From NCBI GenBank assembly GCA_016931415.1, contig JAFGEW010000096.1, forward strand, positions 1 to 43,414: DNA of 43,414 nt, written 5' to 3'. The position numbers and the translations under genes are program-made. The notes beneath the pieces are model-generated. The model worked only from the letters and a program-made list of their open reading frames with translations. It did no database searches and was not told where the DNA came from. Below are positions 1 to 10,005 of the stretch, piece after piece. The DNA comes from Verrucomicrobiota bacterium (lineage in GTDB: Bacteria > Auribacterota > JABMQX01 > JAFGEW01). Position 1 is the stretch's first letter, and every line of letters begins with the position of its first letter.

Positions 1-845
<845 letters not shown>

Positions 846-849
<4 letters not shown>

Positions 850-862
850 CGGTCGCCGCTAG
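846..862 (+). terminator. Short perfect hairpin overlapping the stop codon
   Basis: CTAGCGG-TCG-CCGCTAG is a perfect 7-bp stem with a 3-nt loop that includes the TAG stop of the upstream activator. No T-run follows, so it may be a weak or Rho-assisted terminator or only an mRNA 3' structure. Confidence 0.3.
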
Positions 863-973
863 GACTTACCCAATCGTCCAGTATTCCTGAAGCCCTGGAA
901 CACCCCACCGCGCGCTGTGTCTGTCCTCCCGAGGGAATTGATGTGTCACGGAGAAAGTGGAGGTAACAATCAC

Positions 974-1996
974 ATGTTCCGGCTCATGTTGGCCGCGCTG
1001 TGCGCAGCGCTCATCATCCCCGCGGCGTACGCCGATATCGCCCCCGATCCGGCCGCCAAAGGGCAATCACTTGCGCCAAAGGACAAAACCGCCGTCGCCA
1101 TGGACGCCGAGAAGGTCGAAGTGACGCTCTCCGAGAACAGCGCCCACGTTAGGGCCACCTTCTGGATGCGCAACACGGCAGAATCGTCCACCACGCTCGA
1201 GGTCGGCTTCCCCGACCAAGTCCGCCCATTCGAGGAAGAGGAAGGTCTGTCGCTCACCAACCTCAAGGTCACTGTCGATGGCGCCGAGCAAAAGACTGAG
1301 CCGTACGACCCGACCCGGAAGGGCCCGGGCACGTATAGCTTCACGCCTGGACAGGACAGAACCGCCTGGTTCCTATGGACAACGACCTTCGGCCCTGAGC
1401 AGAAACGCACGATCGTCGTCGAGTACGACTGCAGGACCTTCGAGGCCCGGGAGAGCGAAGTCCCGACGTGGTCCAAAGCCGACGAACTCGAGCTCGACAT
1501 GTACGAAGGACGCGTCCCCGAGAGCAAGGAGTTTGGGAAGAACAAGCCCGCCGAGGATGACTGGGGCGAGATCAAGGTGTATGGGGCACGCCAGTCAGCT
1601 CTGCAGCGCAAGCGGAACCGCGAGTTCGCCTACGTGCTCGCCACAGGCGCCGGCTGGTCCGGCCCGATCGGCAAGGGTCTTATCCGAGTCAGACTCGCCG
1701 ACGAAGCGGCCCACTGCATCGAGGCGCTCAATCCCCACGGCGCTTCATGGCAGGGCGACACCATCACCTGGACCTTCGAAGACCTCGAACCGACCGCCGA
1801 ACACAACATCGTCATCCGCTACCGCCAGGGCACCCACCACGCCATCGGCCTCAAGCCCGGCATCGACAACCTGCTGGCGGCGCTCAGACAGCGCAACCAC
1901 AAGAACTGGCTCGCCGCCGTCGAGCTCGCCAAGCACATCGGCACCGTGGAATGCCTCAACGCCCTCGGCCTCGAAACAACCACCGCATCGCGCTGA
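974..1996 (+). CDS. Secreted protein, DUF4424-like, copy 1
   Basis: A 340-residue exported protein. The ATG at 974 was chosen because GGAGG lies 10 nt upstream and a clear signal peptide follows at once (MFRLMLAALCAALIIPAAYA, cleavage near residue 20). An in-frame ATG at 917 would put the hydrophobic segment inside the chain. The mature part opens with a beta-rich region on the pattern 'V.V.L....A.V.A.F.M.NT...T..EVGFPD', which recalls the extracytoplasmic DUF4424 family; that assignment is tentative. The segment around HGASW..DTITWTFEDL.PT..H.IVIRYR is shared almost exactly with the next gene, so the two are tandem paralogs. No catalytic motif or C-terminal anchor was recognised. Function is unknown, probably periplasmic or surface. 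Confidence 0.85.
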   Translation: MFRLMLAALCAALIIPAAYADIAPDPAAKGQSLAPKDKTAVAMDAEKVEVTLSENSAHVRATFWMRNTAESSTTLEVGFPDQVRPFEEEEGLSLTNLKVTVDGAEQKTEPYDPTRKGPGTYSFTPGQDRTAWFLWTTTFGPEQKRTIVVEYDCRTFEARESEVPTWSKADELELDMYEGRVPESKEFGKNKPAEDDWGEIKVYGARQSALQRKRNREFAYVLATGAGWSGPIGKGLIRVRLADEAAHCIEALNPHGASWQGDTITWTFEDLEPTAEHNIVIRYRQGTHHAIGLKPGIDNLLAALRQRNHKNWLAAVELAKHIGTVECLNALGLETTTASR

Positions 1997-2224
1997 ACAC
2001 AAACCGACAAACACACCTCGCGGCCTCACCCGCCGCGGGGTGCTCTCTCAAGAGAACGTCTTTCCTCGCTGAGTTGAACCGCAAGCGTCCGATCAACGTC
2101 TGAAGTGACAAGACTCCGGGAGTGCAATCCCCCTCGCGCTGCTCTAGAATCAGTGATCAGGAATAGCCGCGCAGCCTGGGAACGCGCGGCAGCCGTGCCT
2201 GACGCATCGCAGGGAGGTTGACCC

Positions 2225-3103
2225 ATGCGCCCATCACCCATTCTTGCATTGCTCCTCAGCGCGATTTGCGCGGCCGCGCAAGCCAACCCAAGAGCGCTGC
2301 CCGAGCCCCCACCACCGACCGTCCCTCGCAGCGTCGCGCCACGCGACGCAACGAACGTCGCGATGGTCAAGGAACTCGTGGAAGTGGACCTCGGCGCCGA
2401 GATCGCCCATGTCAAGGGTACCTACTGGCTCACGAACACGTCGGATCAAGCGGAGCATGTGAAGGTCGGCTTCCCGGATGTCTCGGGGAGGAAGAAGAAA
2501 CGCGAACAGGGAATGGCGAACCTCAAGGTGTCCGTCGCAGGCAACGAGATCGCCCACGAGTACAACCGCACAGGACGCAGGGACGGCCATGTTCTCGGCT
2601 GGTTCGTGTGGGAAATGGACTTCGCGCCTGGTGAGGAAGGCATCCTCGTCGTGGAATACGACACGGGCTTCACGAACACCGATCACCCTCTCTATGACGA
2701 CGTATTCCAGTACTGGCTCCACACGGGAGCCGACTGGAAGGGCCGCATCAAGGAAGCGACGATCAAAGTGGTGGTCTCCCCGGAAGCGCGCAATAGGATC
2801 ATGCTCGTCCGGCCCCACGGCGCCTCATGGGAGAACAACACGATCACGTGGCAGTTTGAGGACCTTTCGCCGACCACACACCACGACATCGTCATACGGT
2901 ACGGCCACTCGAACGGCAGGTACCGCACTTTCTTCTCCATTAACGAGATCAAGACCATTCTCGAAGACCCATCACACCCGGAGTGGCGTCGAGCAAGGCA
3001 AGCGGCACTCAACTTCGGCACGCGCCAAATGACCTCCCTCCTCGTCCGCGCGGCCCAACGGAAGAAGGCCTTCGACCAAGCCAACGCCGCCAACAAGGAC
3101 TGA
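2225..3103 (+). CDS. Secreted protein, DUF4424-like, copy 2
   Basis: A 292-residue paralog of the preceding gene. The ATG at 2225 has GGAGG at 2213-2217, and a signal peptide follows (MRPSPILALLLSAICAAAQA). After a proline-rich stretch it has the same beta-rich opening (VELVEVDLGAEIAHVKGTYW..NT...EHVKVGFPD style) and the same HGASWENNTITWQFEDLSPT..HDIVIRYG block. It lacks about 50 residues present in copy 1, and its tail is charged and helical (RAAQRKKAFDQANAANKD). The 228-nt gap between the copies holds a possible -10 hexamer TAGAAT (2145-2150) without a convincing -35, so this copy may have its own promoter. Function unknown. Confidence 0.85.
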   Translation: MRPSPILALLLSAICAAAQANPRALPEPPPPTVPRSVAPRDATNVAMVKELVEVDLGAEIAHVKGTYWLTNTSDQAEHVKVGFPDVSGRKKKREQGMANLKVSVAGNEIAHEYNRTGRRDGHVLGWFVWEMDFAPGEEGILVVEYDTGFTNTDHPLYDDVFQYWLHTGADWKGRIKEATIKVVVSPEARNRIMLVRPHGASWENNTITWQFEDLSPTTHHDIVIRYGHSNGRYRTFFSINEIKTILEDPSHPEWRRARQAALNFGTRQMTSLLVRAAQRKKAFDQANAANKD

Positions 3104-3219
3104 GCTGCCACCTGCCAAGCCCGCCAGACGCACCTGCACCCTCGAGTGCTACGAAGCCCTCGGCATGGACAAGACGGCGAGCGCCGCCGACGGACACGGT
3201 GGGAGACGATCATTGCGAT

Positions 3220-3951
3220 CTAGACCGCAGTGCGAGCAGAGGCCAAGGTAGGCATCTCGTCCCAGGTTCGACCGTCGAGAAGTCTGCCTCGCTTCTTCTT
3301 GTTCACACCGCCCCACTGCTTGAAGAAGAACGGCACCCCGGCATCGAGGCACTGATCGCGGACGTCCCTGACCCACGACTCCTCCATCGGGCGCGCTCGC
3401 GGGCCTGATTCCCCGCCGACAATCACCCAGTCAATACCGTCAAGGTCGAGCACCGGCAACGGGCCAAGAAGCGGCTCGATCGACAGGAACCGTACGGCTG
3501 CCGGTACGTGCCGCAGATCGTCGATCCGGTCGATGTAGCCCTGAGCCTCAACGCTCACCCCTATCCACACGTGCTCCGGCCAGGTCAGGCGCGCCGCCAC
3601 TTCCCGCAGCCTGGCGGAACGCTTGGTCAGGATCTGGAAGCAGTGCCAGTCTGCACGCCCCATCACGTCGAACACCTTCTCAATGAAGCTCGTCGGCACC
3701 TTGCTGTGGAACAGGTCGCTCATCGAGTTGACGAAGATCGTCTGAGGCTTCCGCCAGCGAAGCGGCAACTCCAGCGCGCGCTCGTGCACGGCAACCGCGA
3801 AGCCATTCGCGTAGTTCGGTTGCCCCATCGCCTTGAGACGCTTCGCCATGCGCTCGGCATAGCAGTGCGCACACCCCGGACTGACCTTCGTGCAGCCCGT
3901 CACCGGATTCCACGTCGACTCAGTCCACTCGATAGAAGAACCGGAAGCCAT
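3220..3951 (-). CDS. Three-Cys-motif protein, phage Gp37/Gp68 family (DUF5131)
   Basis: A 243-residue protein of the Gp37/Gp68 (DUF5131, PF07505) family. The N-terminus carries the defining cysteine cluster C20-x6-C27-x2-C30 in [17 protein letters not shown], followed by [17 protein letters not shown] and [13 protein letters not shown], all typical of the family. The cysteines suggest an iron-sulfur or zinc site and a radical-SAM-like fold has been suspected; no reaction is established. The family occurs in phages and in bacterial genomes next to TcmP. Here its ATG overlaps the TGA of the upstream tcmP by one base (TGATG), so the two are translationally coupled. The pair faces the preceding plus-strand genes and looks like a self-contained cassette. 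Confidence 0.93.
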   Translation of the reverse strand: MASGSSIEWTESTWNPVTGCTKVSPGCAHCYAERMAKRLKAMGQPNYANGFAVAVHERALELPLRWRKPQTIFVNSMSDLFHSKVPTSFIEKVFDVMGRADWHCFQILTKRSARLREVAARLTWPEHVWIGVSVEAQGYIDRIDDLRHVPAAVRFLSIEPLLGPLPVLDLDGIDWVIVGGESGPRARPMEESWVRDVRDQCLDAGVPFFFKQWGGVNKKKRGRLLDGRTWDEMPTLASARTAV

Positions 3952-4793
3952 CAGTCCTCTCTACGGCCCCTGTACTTCCCAAAGATGTGGGAGATGATGT
4001 CTCTGGCAACCAGTTTCTGCGACGCGAGAAAAAGGTAATAGACGATGGACCCTTTCGTGTTCCGCATCGCAACCGGTCTGGGCACGCGCGAGAAACCTGC
4101 CTTCTCGCAAAGCCGCTTGCGGAACACCTCGGCCACTTCTGAGTTGCTCTTCTTGACTGGCACCTCGCCGCGGAACAGATCGCCTTGACTCTGATAGCAG
4201 GTCTCACGCCACGAACGATCACCCCACAGCATGTCCATGCGCTGGGCTTCGCGAGGGTCAACACTCAGAGGATCATGGTGCAACGCATTCATATTCATGT
4301 CCATGATCGGGAGATTGAGAAACATGTCGATGCTTCCCATCCTGCCCGCCGTCTCGATGACCTTCCAGTCCAGGTGCATGCCGTACGGATCAAGCAAGCA
4401 CAGCGCCCGTCGATAGTCCTCGTATCGCGCCCTCGGGAACACTGAGCTCAGAAGAACCTCGTTGCAGTCCTTGTCGTATACGTAGACGTCCTTTCGCCGC
4501 CCCTTGATCGCCCGCAACTCGGATGCCTTCTTTGCCTCCAGGTCGATGAAGTGGTACTCCGTGAACGGAGGCTTGACCAACAGAGCATTGACGGGGCTGC
4601 CGGGAACGAACTCCCCCGTCGTTCGTGAAATGTGCGTTCCCCCTCCAGCGAACGCGTCGATGTAGATGTGTCTGAGGCCGCGTTGAGCGCTCAGGATCCT
4701 GGAATACGCCGCCGCGTAGTCGCGGACGATCTCCAGCTTGATCTCGGACCACGGGCCGATCTCGTCCGGCGTGTATCCCAGCGTTTCACTCAT
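3951..4793 (-). CDS. tcmP: Three-Cys-motif partner protein TcmP
   Basis: A 280-residue protein of the TcmP family, named for its gene pairing with the DUF5131 three-Cys protein. The ATG at 4793 is preceded by AGGGAGGG at normal distance; a longer in-frame reading from 4913 adds arginine-rich sequence unlike the family. Visible blocks are [14 protein letters not shown] near the N-terminus, [10 protein letters not shown] (43-52), FIDLE (82-86) and LLDPYG (133-138). The glycine-rich block followed by an acidic strand end and a DPYG-like block resembles Rossmann methyltransferase motifs I, II and IV, so a SAM- or nucleotide-dependent activity is plausible; this is inference. It is the first gene of the coupled pair. 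A DNA- or RNA-modifying or defence role is possible but unproven. Confidence 0.92.
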   Translation of the reverse strand: MSETLGYTPDEIGPWSEIKLEIVRDYAAAYSRILSAQRGLRHIYIDAFAGGGTHISRTTGEFVPGSPVNALLVKPPFTEYHFIDLEAKKASELRAIKGRRKDVYVYDKDCNEVLLSSVFPRARYEDYRRALCLLDPYGMHLDWKVIETAGRMGSIDMFLNLPIMDMNMNALHHDPLSVDPREAQRMDMLWGDRSWRETCYQSQGDLFRGEVPVKKSNSEVAEVFRKRLCEKAGFSRVPRPVAMRNTKGSIVYYLFLASQKLVARDIISHIFGKYRGRRED

Positions 4794-4878
4794 CAACACG
4801 GCCCTCCCTGGGCCTTCAGTATTGTCGCACAGGGCAGAGCGAGCATCAAGAAATGCAGCACCACACCGCCTCAGGAGG

Positions 4879-5868
4879 CTACTCCGTCCTCCGCCGCGCC
4901 CGTTCGAGCGCACGCGTCAGGTGCGGACCGAGGCTGACGATGGCCGGCACACCGAGCACGGCCATGACCACGTAGCGCAGCGTGCAGAACAGCCCAACGA
5001 GCGCGGCCACTTCGTGTGGCTCGATAAGCATGACGAGCACGCCGTCGCGCGTGCCGATGCCCGCCAGCGTGAGCGGCAGCAGCCCGATGAAGATCGCCAT
5101 CGGAACACGCATGAAGATCTCGGCCACCGGCAACGGCGCCGGGCCTGCAACGGCAAGATAGAAGACGTAGATCTGCCCGACGTGGAGCGCCCACAGCAAC
5201 ACGGAGAGCAACAGCGATCCGGCCCAGATCGCCCGACGTTGTCGCACCTCGAACGCCGCGTTGAACCCGCGCGCCAGCGCGGCGACCACCCGGCGCTTCG
5301 GTTCCCGCGCGAGAGGCCGCATCACGTGCAGCACGACCACGAGCATAACGGCACCGACGCACGTCGCCGCCCAGAACAGCAGCACGAGCGGCGTCGTCTT
5401 CGACGCAAAGAAGCCTGCCGCGGCAAGCACGACCGCCAGCCCCAGTGTGTCCATCAGCTTGTCGAGCATGGCCAAGCCCAGCCCCCCGGCCACGCCGTGC
5501 CGCACCTTGTCGCCCAGCATGAGCCCCTTGCACATATCACCCAAGTGGCTCGGCAACACCACGTTGAGCGACGAGCCGGCCAGCACCATCCGGCACGCGT
5601 CCCGGAATCCGAGCGGGGCCGCGGTCGAACCGATGAGCTGCCATCGCCAGGCCATGACGAGCACCTGTGGGATGAACAACAGGAGCGCCGCGATGAGCCG
5701 CGTCGGGTCGGCCTTGCCCATCTCCTCGACCATGTCGGCCCAGCCAATGCGCCGGTAGAGCACAACGAGGATTGCCACACCCAGTCCAAGCGTCGCAACG
5801 TGTCGGAGAGTCTTAAGGCGGCCCTGCTGCGTGGCCGCAGGCGGAACGGGCTCAATCGGCTCAGGCAT
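4879..5868 (-). CDS. Lysylphosphatidylglycerol synthase transmembrane-like (UPF0104/YbhN) protein
   Basis: A 329-residue integral membrane protein with about eight hydrophobic segments. The pattern is that of the flippase-like domain found in MprF and in stand-alone UPF0104 proteins: VLYRRIGWADMVEEM after the first helix, RWQLIG, then AGSSLNVVLPSHLGDMCKG, then LPLTLAGIGTRDGVL near the C-terminus. Family members are linked to moving or supporting lipid-linked glycans or aminoacyl lipids across the membrane. The ATG at 5868 overlaps the upstream gene's end by 8 nt; a TTG at 5877 is an alternative. As the third gene of an overlapped operon it probably supports export or anchoring of the product made by its partners. 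Confidence 0.88.
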   Translation of the reverse strand: MPEPIEPVPPAATQQGRLKTLRHVATLGLGVAILVVLYRRIGWADMVEEMGKADPTRLIAALLLFIPQVLVMAWRWQLIGSTAAPLGFRDACRMVLAGSSLNVVLPSHLGDMCKGLMLGDKVRHGVAGGLGLAMLDKLMDTLGLAVVLAAAGFFASKTTPLVLLFWAATCVGAVMLVVVLHVMRPLAREPKRRVVAALARGFNAAFEVRQRRAIWAGSLLLSVLLWALHVGQIYVFYLAVAGPAPLPVAEIFMRVPMAIFIGLLPLTLAGIGTRDGVLVMLIEPHEVAALVGLFCTLRYVVMAVLGVPAIVSLGPHLTRALERARRRTE

Positions 5869-7519
5869 CCCCGCCAAGCTCCCGGCCCGTCACAAGGTCC
5901 CACACGCGCGTACGACGCACGACACAAGCGCCGCCGACGTGTTCGACGGGCAACGGCGCACCTCGTGTCGCACCGAGCGCGTACTCCTCGTCGCGGAAAC
6001 ACATCGATGAGGCGACGTGGCGCAGCGAGTACTTCGGTGCTGGGCGCACGTCCACAAGCGGCTCCGGCGACTCGAGCCGGTCCTCGACGCGCAGCCGGTC
6101 GCCGTCGCGTGTCATCGTGCGCGTCAGCGTCACCGCCGACGGCGCATCCTGCATGATCATACGTTCCTGCAGCAGCGGAATGAGGCGCGGCCCGAACACC
6201 TTCGCGAGCACCCGCAGCGCCATGTGCCGCAGCGGCGTGATGCGCGTGAACGTGGCCCGGCACAGCGGTCCCGTCGTTCGGTAACCGTTCTCGACCCGCT
6301 CGACGCGCCAGCGGTCCGACTGCCAGCTCGAGACGAGCAACTCGCCCTTCGCACCGCGGCAGCGGTAGCCGAAGTCGCCGAAGAAGTCGCCGGACGCCGT
6401 CAAGCCGTGAACGACACCGCCCTTCTTGAGCGCCACGATCGTCTGCGCGCGCCAATCGCCCGCAACCCATAGGCCCGCCTCGGCAAAGCACTTGTCGTGC
6501 GCGCCCGACGACGGCACGGGCACCAGCGACGTTTCGCGCTTGCCGTGTCGCGCACGCTCGATGAAGTACTCGCGCGCCCGCATCGCCGCGTGCAGCATGT
6601 TGTGACACACGTAGCGGTCGTCGAACGCCGCGTAGAACGACTCGGCCTTCGCCAACACGCGCTCGCGAAACCACGTGCAGACCGCCGCTGACGGGCTATG
6701 CTGATCTGCAAGGTACTCGAATCCGCTCGGAATGAGGTACTCGGTGTTGCGCGAGCCGTACTGCCCGCCGCACGTGCCGTCGGCATGACAGAAGTACTCG
6801 AGCACCTCCGCCACACGCCGAGCAGCATCGAGTACGTCATCACGTGGCTGGAGCCGCTGCGCCTCGCACAGATAGTCGAGCGTCGTCGAGAGGTACCCGA
6901 CGTCGATGCCGCCGCGCTCATCGAACCAGCCTTCCTTGTTCTGCAGGGCAAGGAAACGCTCGATCTTCGCCCCGGCCGCGCGCTCGAGCCCTGCGTCCCC
7001 GGAAAGCCGCGCCACGGCGAGCATCGCCGGCAGCGACGCCGCTTCCTGGTTCAGAGCCAACCGCTCGCTGCGCCGCGACAAGGCCCACGCGGCCTTGACG
7101 AGCGCCTTCATGACGGCGGCAGAAGGCTTCTCCTCGCTTCGATCGGCGGTGTAGATGCGCGAGACAGCAAACGTGGAAAAGCTCGTCGGGATCACTGCCC
7201 GCTCGTTCGGGTAGTACTCGTCGAACGTCCCGTCCCGGTGCTGCTGCGCCGCCCAGTACTCGCACGCCGCACGCGCCCAGTCGGCGAGCGCGGCGCGGTA
7301 CTGGGGCGGCACCAGACCGTGCTCATCGCGTGCCGCAAGCGCCAGTGTCAGCGCGCTGCCCTGGAGCACCATGCTCGCGAAATCGCGGATCTTGAGGTGC
7401 CAGTGGTTGCGGTCGAAGCAGCCGTACGTCGGCGCATCCGGGTCGCGGCTGAGCTGGCTCAGCACGCGCGGTAGCGACGCGCGGATCAGCGCATCGTATG
7501 GCGTCGTGATCCCGCTCAT
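5861..7519 (-). CDS. Predicted helical-toroid protein, glycan-associated (heparinase/alginate-lyase-like)
   Basis: A 552-residue soluble protein without a signal peptide. The N-terminal 350 residues are rich in helices with repeating aromatic and acidic motifs (GCFDRNHWHLKIRDF, YWAAQQHRDGTFDEYY, ALQNKEGWFDERGGIDVGY, YLIPSGFEYL), which suggests an alpha/alpha-toroid of the kind seen in polysaccharide lyases and cyclases. The C-terminal 200 residues are beta-rich, as in heparinase II/III-like proteins. I could not name a specific family. The ATG at 7519 overlaps the upstream stop as ATGA, with GGAGG just ahead. Its neighbours (an FrhB-like protein and a flippase-like protein) are typical of glycan clusters, so an intracellular glycan-processing or synthesis role is the best guess. 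Confidence 0.8.
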   Translation of the reverse strand: MSGITTPYDALIRASLPRVLSQLSRDPDAPTYGCFDRNHWHLKIRDFASMVLQGSALTLALAARDEHGLVPPQYRAALADWARAACEYWAAQQHRDGTFDEYYPNERAVIPTSFSTFAVSRIYTADRSEEKPSAAVMKALVKAAWALSRRSERLALNQEAASLPAMLAVARLSGDAGLERAAGAKIERFLALQNKEGWFDERGGIDVGYLSTTLDYLCEAQRLQPRDDVLDAARRVAEVLEYFCHADGTCGGQYGSRNTEYLIPSGFEYLADQHSPSAAVCTWFRERVLAKAESFYAAFDDRYVCHNMLHAAMRAREYFIERARHGKRETSLVPVPSSGAHDKCFAEAGLWVAGDWRAQTIVALKKGGVVHGLTASGDFFGDFGYRCRGAKGELLVSSWQSDRWRVERVENGYRTTGPLCRATFTRITPLRHMALRVLAKVFGPRLIPLLQERMIMQDAPSAVTLTRTMTRDGDRLRVEDRLESPEPLVDVRPAPKYSLRHVASSMCFRDEEYALGATRGAPLPVEHVGGACVVRRTRVWDLVTGRELGGDA

Positions 7520-8979
7520 GCCATGCCTCCCTTCTCAACATCGTGCAGCGAGGCCACCGGTGTCGGCCGGGGCGCCTCGACGTAGAACTCGAGACCGTGA
7601 AAGCCCTTGCGCTTCGTCGACCGTGTCGCCCGCTTCCAGAGCCGGCGCGCACGCTCGAACAAGCGGCCCGTGAGCCCAACGGGCATCTGCGACACGAGAT
7701 AGCGTGCCGCCTCGAACGAGCACGCCCAGAAGATGAACCGCAGCACCGATTCGAACGCCGCGCGCTGCAGCGGCAACGGTCCCGCGAGATTGTAGCGGTA
7801 CTCGGGCGCCGCCTTGCCGTGACGGCGCCGCCTCCATAGGCGGATGAACGCGCCGCGCTTCTTGAAATCGAGCATGTGCGCGTGCGCGTCCATCGCCTCG
7901 CCCTCAGTGATCGGCTCAGCCTCGAGCCGTTTCTGTTCGAGCAGCGTCTCGATGAGCCGTTGCCCCTTGTCCGAGCGCGCGACGATGAGCGAGTAGCCCT
8001 TGCCGCGCTCCTCGTAGACAGGCGCCCAAGCGTCGCCGCCCGAGATGTCGGCGAACTCGGCCGCAAGGTCCGTGCACGTCAGGCAGCGCGGCAGAATGTA
8101 GAACGGAATGAGGTAATTGGCGTAGAACTTCGGCATCTCGAACACTCGCCCGTCGTCGAGCGCCACCCGCATCTTGCCCGGCCACTCGCCGGCGCGGTAC
8201 TGCAGGTCCACGACGCGGCTCAGGTCGTCAATGCCGTAGAGCTTCAGGAAATTGTGCACGGCGCCGAACTGAAGGATGTTGCCGCAGTACGACCCGAGCA
8301 CCCAAGTGATCTTGCGCACCTCCGGGTTGCCTGCCGCCTGGAGCTTGCGTACGGCATGGATCTGGCACGGCAGCCCGACGAACGCGTAGCGCTCGGCATC
8401 GGGCGTGCGGCGCAGCTCGGCGAGCACTCTGAGCACCGGATGCACCGTGTACTTGCTCTGCGCACACGCCTTGAGCTCGTCGGGCGTGCGCGCGATGACG
8501 GGCTTCGACCTGTACGGCCGCTCCGGATCGGGGCCGAGCGCGATCACGCCATCCACCAGCTTCTGTTCGAGAAGAGAGAGCCCGATGGTCGTGAGCACGC
8601 CGCCCGAGGCACCCGCGCGCCGCACGGCGGGATCGCCCGAGTAACCCACCCAAAGGCTGCGCCAGTGGCCGAGCATCGGATTCGGAGGCTGGCCGCCGAA
8701 GCAGAACTGATTGAGCGTCGGGAAATCGACATCGCGGCCCGGACAGCCGAGATAGGCCCACTCATCGCCGTCGCTCAATGAGCCACGCCGGCGGCGGGGC
8801 ACGCAGTCGCCCAGTTCGTCGGGAAACCAGAGCGCACCGCTCCGGCACACGCCCACACATGCCCCGCACCCGAGACAGAGCCCGGTCGAGGTAACTTCCT
8901 GTTCGAGCTTCTTAAGCGGCGTGTCCAAGAGGCCGGAAGGACATCCCTCTGCAATGGTCGGTAGTGCATCGCACAGCAC
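7516..8979 (-). CDS. Coenzyme F420 hydrogenase/dehydrogenase beta subunit-like Fe-S protein (FrhB family)
   Basis: A 487-residue protein of the FrhB family. Near the N-terminus is a ferredoxin-type 4Fe-4S motif, C35-x2-C38-x2-C41-x3-C45 (CLGCGACVGVC). It is followed by the FrhB N- and C-terminal domains, with RRAGASGGVLTTIGLSLLE, FVGLPCQIHAVRKL, GSYCGN and the conserved ISGGDAW. FrhB proteins bind FAD plus Fe-S and transfer electrons to F420 or related carriers. Copies in polysaccharide clusters are common and their substrate there is unknown. Translation probably starts at the GTG at 8979, as no ATG precedes the ferredoxin motif. The gene heads an operon and its TGA overlaps the next ATG. 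No F420 biosynthesis gene is in the window. Confidence 0.9.
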   Translation of the reverse strand: MLCDALPTIAEGCPSGLLDTPLKKLEQEVTSTGLCLGCGACVGVCRSGALWFPDELGDCVPRRRRGSLSDGDEWAYLGCPGRDVDFPTLNQFCFGGQPPNPMLGHWRSLWVGYSGDPAVRRAGASGGVLTTIGLSLLEQKLVDGVIALGPDPERPYRSKPVIARTPDELKACAQSKYTVHPVLRVLAELRRTPDAERYAFVGLPCQIHAVRKLQAAGNPEVRKITWVLGSYCGNILQFGAVHNFLKLYGIDDLSRVVDLQYRAGEWPGKMRVALDDGRVFEMPKFYANYLIPFYILPRCLTCTDLAAEFADISGGDAWAPVYEERGKGYSLIVARSDKGQRLIETLLEQKRLEAEPITEGEAMDAHAHMLDFKKRGAFIRLWRRRRHGKAAPEYRYNLAGPLPLQRAAFESVLRFIFWACSFEAARYLVSQMPVGLTGRLFERARRLWKRATRSTKRKGFHGLEFYVEAPRPTPVASLHDVEKGGMA

Positions 8980-9025
8980 TGTAACAGGTCACCGTTGACG
9001 ATGCCAGCCATGGTGAGCGGGTGCT

Positions 9026-9997
9026 TCAGGACTCGCGTTCGGAGGGCGCCTTGACCTCGCGGTAGACCTCGCGCCAGTAATCGAGCTCACGGTCATTGGT
9101 CGCCCGCTGGCGTACGACCAGCTCGGTCACCATGCCGATCGAAAGCGCAATGAACCCGACCAGAAACAGGATGATGTCGATCTCCTGAAGGGTCTTCTGC
9201 TCCGACAAGAGGGCATGGTATACGCCCGAGATGATGCCAATGACGAAGAAGGCGATCGCCAGCGGCCCGAAGAACCGCAACGGCTGGAAGAACATCACCA
9301 TCCGCAGCACGGTGCTAAGGTAGTTGGCCGTGTCCTTGACCGGATGGAACTTCGACTTGCCGATGCGCTTCTTGTACGTCGTCGGCACGTACTTGACCGA
9401 GTAGCCGTTGCACAGAAATGCCAGCGTCATCGTCGTCACACAACTGAACCCCTTCGGCAGCACCCAGAGGTACTCGAGCATCACGTCGCGCCGGAACGCC
9501 TTGAGCCCCGTATTGAGGTCGGGGATGCGGGTGCGGGTCAGGTAGCAGGCCAGCTTGCGGATCACCCACTTGGCCGGCGTCCGAAGCCACTTCGTCGTGC
9601 CCTCTTCGCTCGTGCGCGCCCCGTTGACTTGGTCGTAGGCGGGCATCTGCTCGAGCAGCTTGGGGATGTCGGCGGCCGTGTACGAGCCGTCGCCGTCGAG
9701 CATGACGATGATCTCGCCGTGGGCGCCTAGCACGCCCGTCTTGCGCGACGAGCCGGACCCGCCGTTGACGGCCCGCTCGACGACGCGCACACCCTTGCCG
9801 CGCGCGACCTCGACCGTGCGGTCCTTCGAGCAGTCATCCACCACGAGGATCTCGTAGCGGTATCCGGCGCCCGCCATCGCCGCCCGAACCTCGTCAATGA
9901 CCGGCCCGATCGCCTCCTCCTCGTTGTAGGCGGGGATGACGATGGAGATGAGCAGATGCCTGATGCTCGGCTGAACGTCGGGGAACTTCTCTTCCAT
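9026..9997 (-). CDS. Glycosyltransferase family 2 with C-terminal membrane anchor (polyprenyl-phosphate type)
   Basis: A 323-residue GT-A enzyme of the dolichol/undecaprenyl-phosphate glycosyltransferase type. It opens with ISIVIPAYNEEEAIGPVI, then VVDDCSKDRT, and MLDGDGSY as the metal-binding DxD motif. Two C-terminal transmembrane helices follow (FFGPLAIAFFVIGIISG and IILFLVGFIALSIGMV). It likely loads a sugar onto a lipid phosphate at the inner membrane. The ATG at 9997 is where family similarity begins; an in-frame extension to 10198 is basic and unlike the family. There is no Shine-Dalgarno, but a promoter sits so close (10006-10033) that the mRNA is probably leaderless. It lies 46 nt upstream of the FrhB-like gene and is likely co-transcribed with it. 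Confidence 0.9.
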   Translation of the reverse strand: MEEKFPDVQPSIRHLLISIVIPAYNEEEAIGPVIDEVRAAMAGAGYRYEILVVDDCSKDRTVEVARGKGVRVVERAVNGGSGSSRKTGVLGAHGEIIVMLDGDGSYTAADIPKLLEQMPAYDQVNGARTSEEGTTKWLRTPAKWVIRKLACYLTRTRIPDLNTGLKAFRRDVMLEYLWVLPKGFSCVTTMTLAFLCNGYSVKYVPTTYKKRIGKSKFHPVKDTANYLSTVLRMVMFFQPLRFFGPLAIAFFVIGIISGVYHALLSEQKTLQEIDIILFLVGFIALSIGMVTELVVRQRATNDRELDYWREVYREVKAPSERES

Positions 9998-10005
9998 GGT
10001 GGCAG

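Noticed and set aside
4738-6156. A 472-residue plus-strand ORF
   Set aside because: It is antisense to tcmP, the UPF0104 gene and the toroid gene, and its Arg/His-rich composition is typical of a GC-rich shadow frame.
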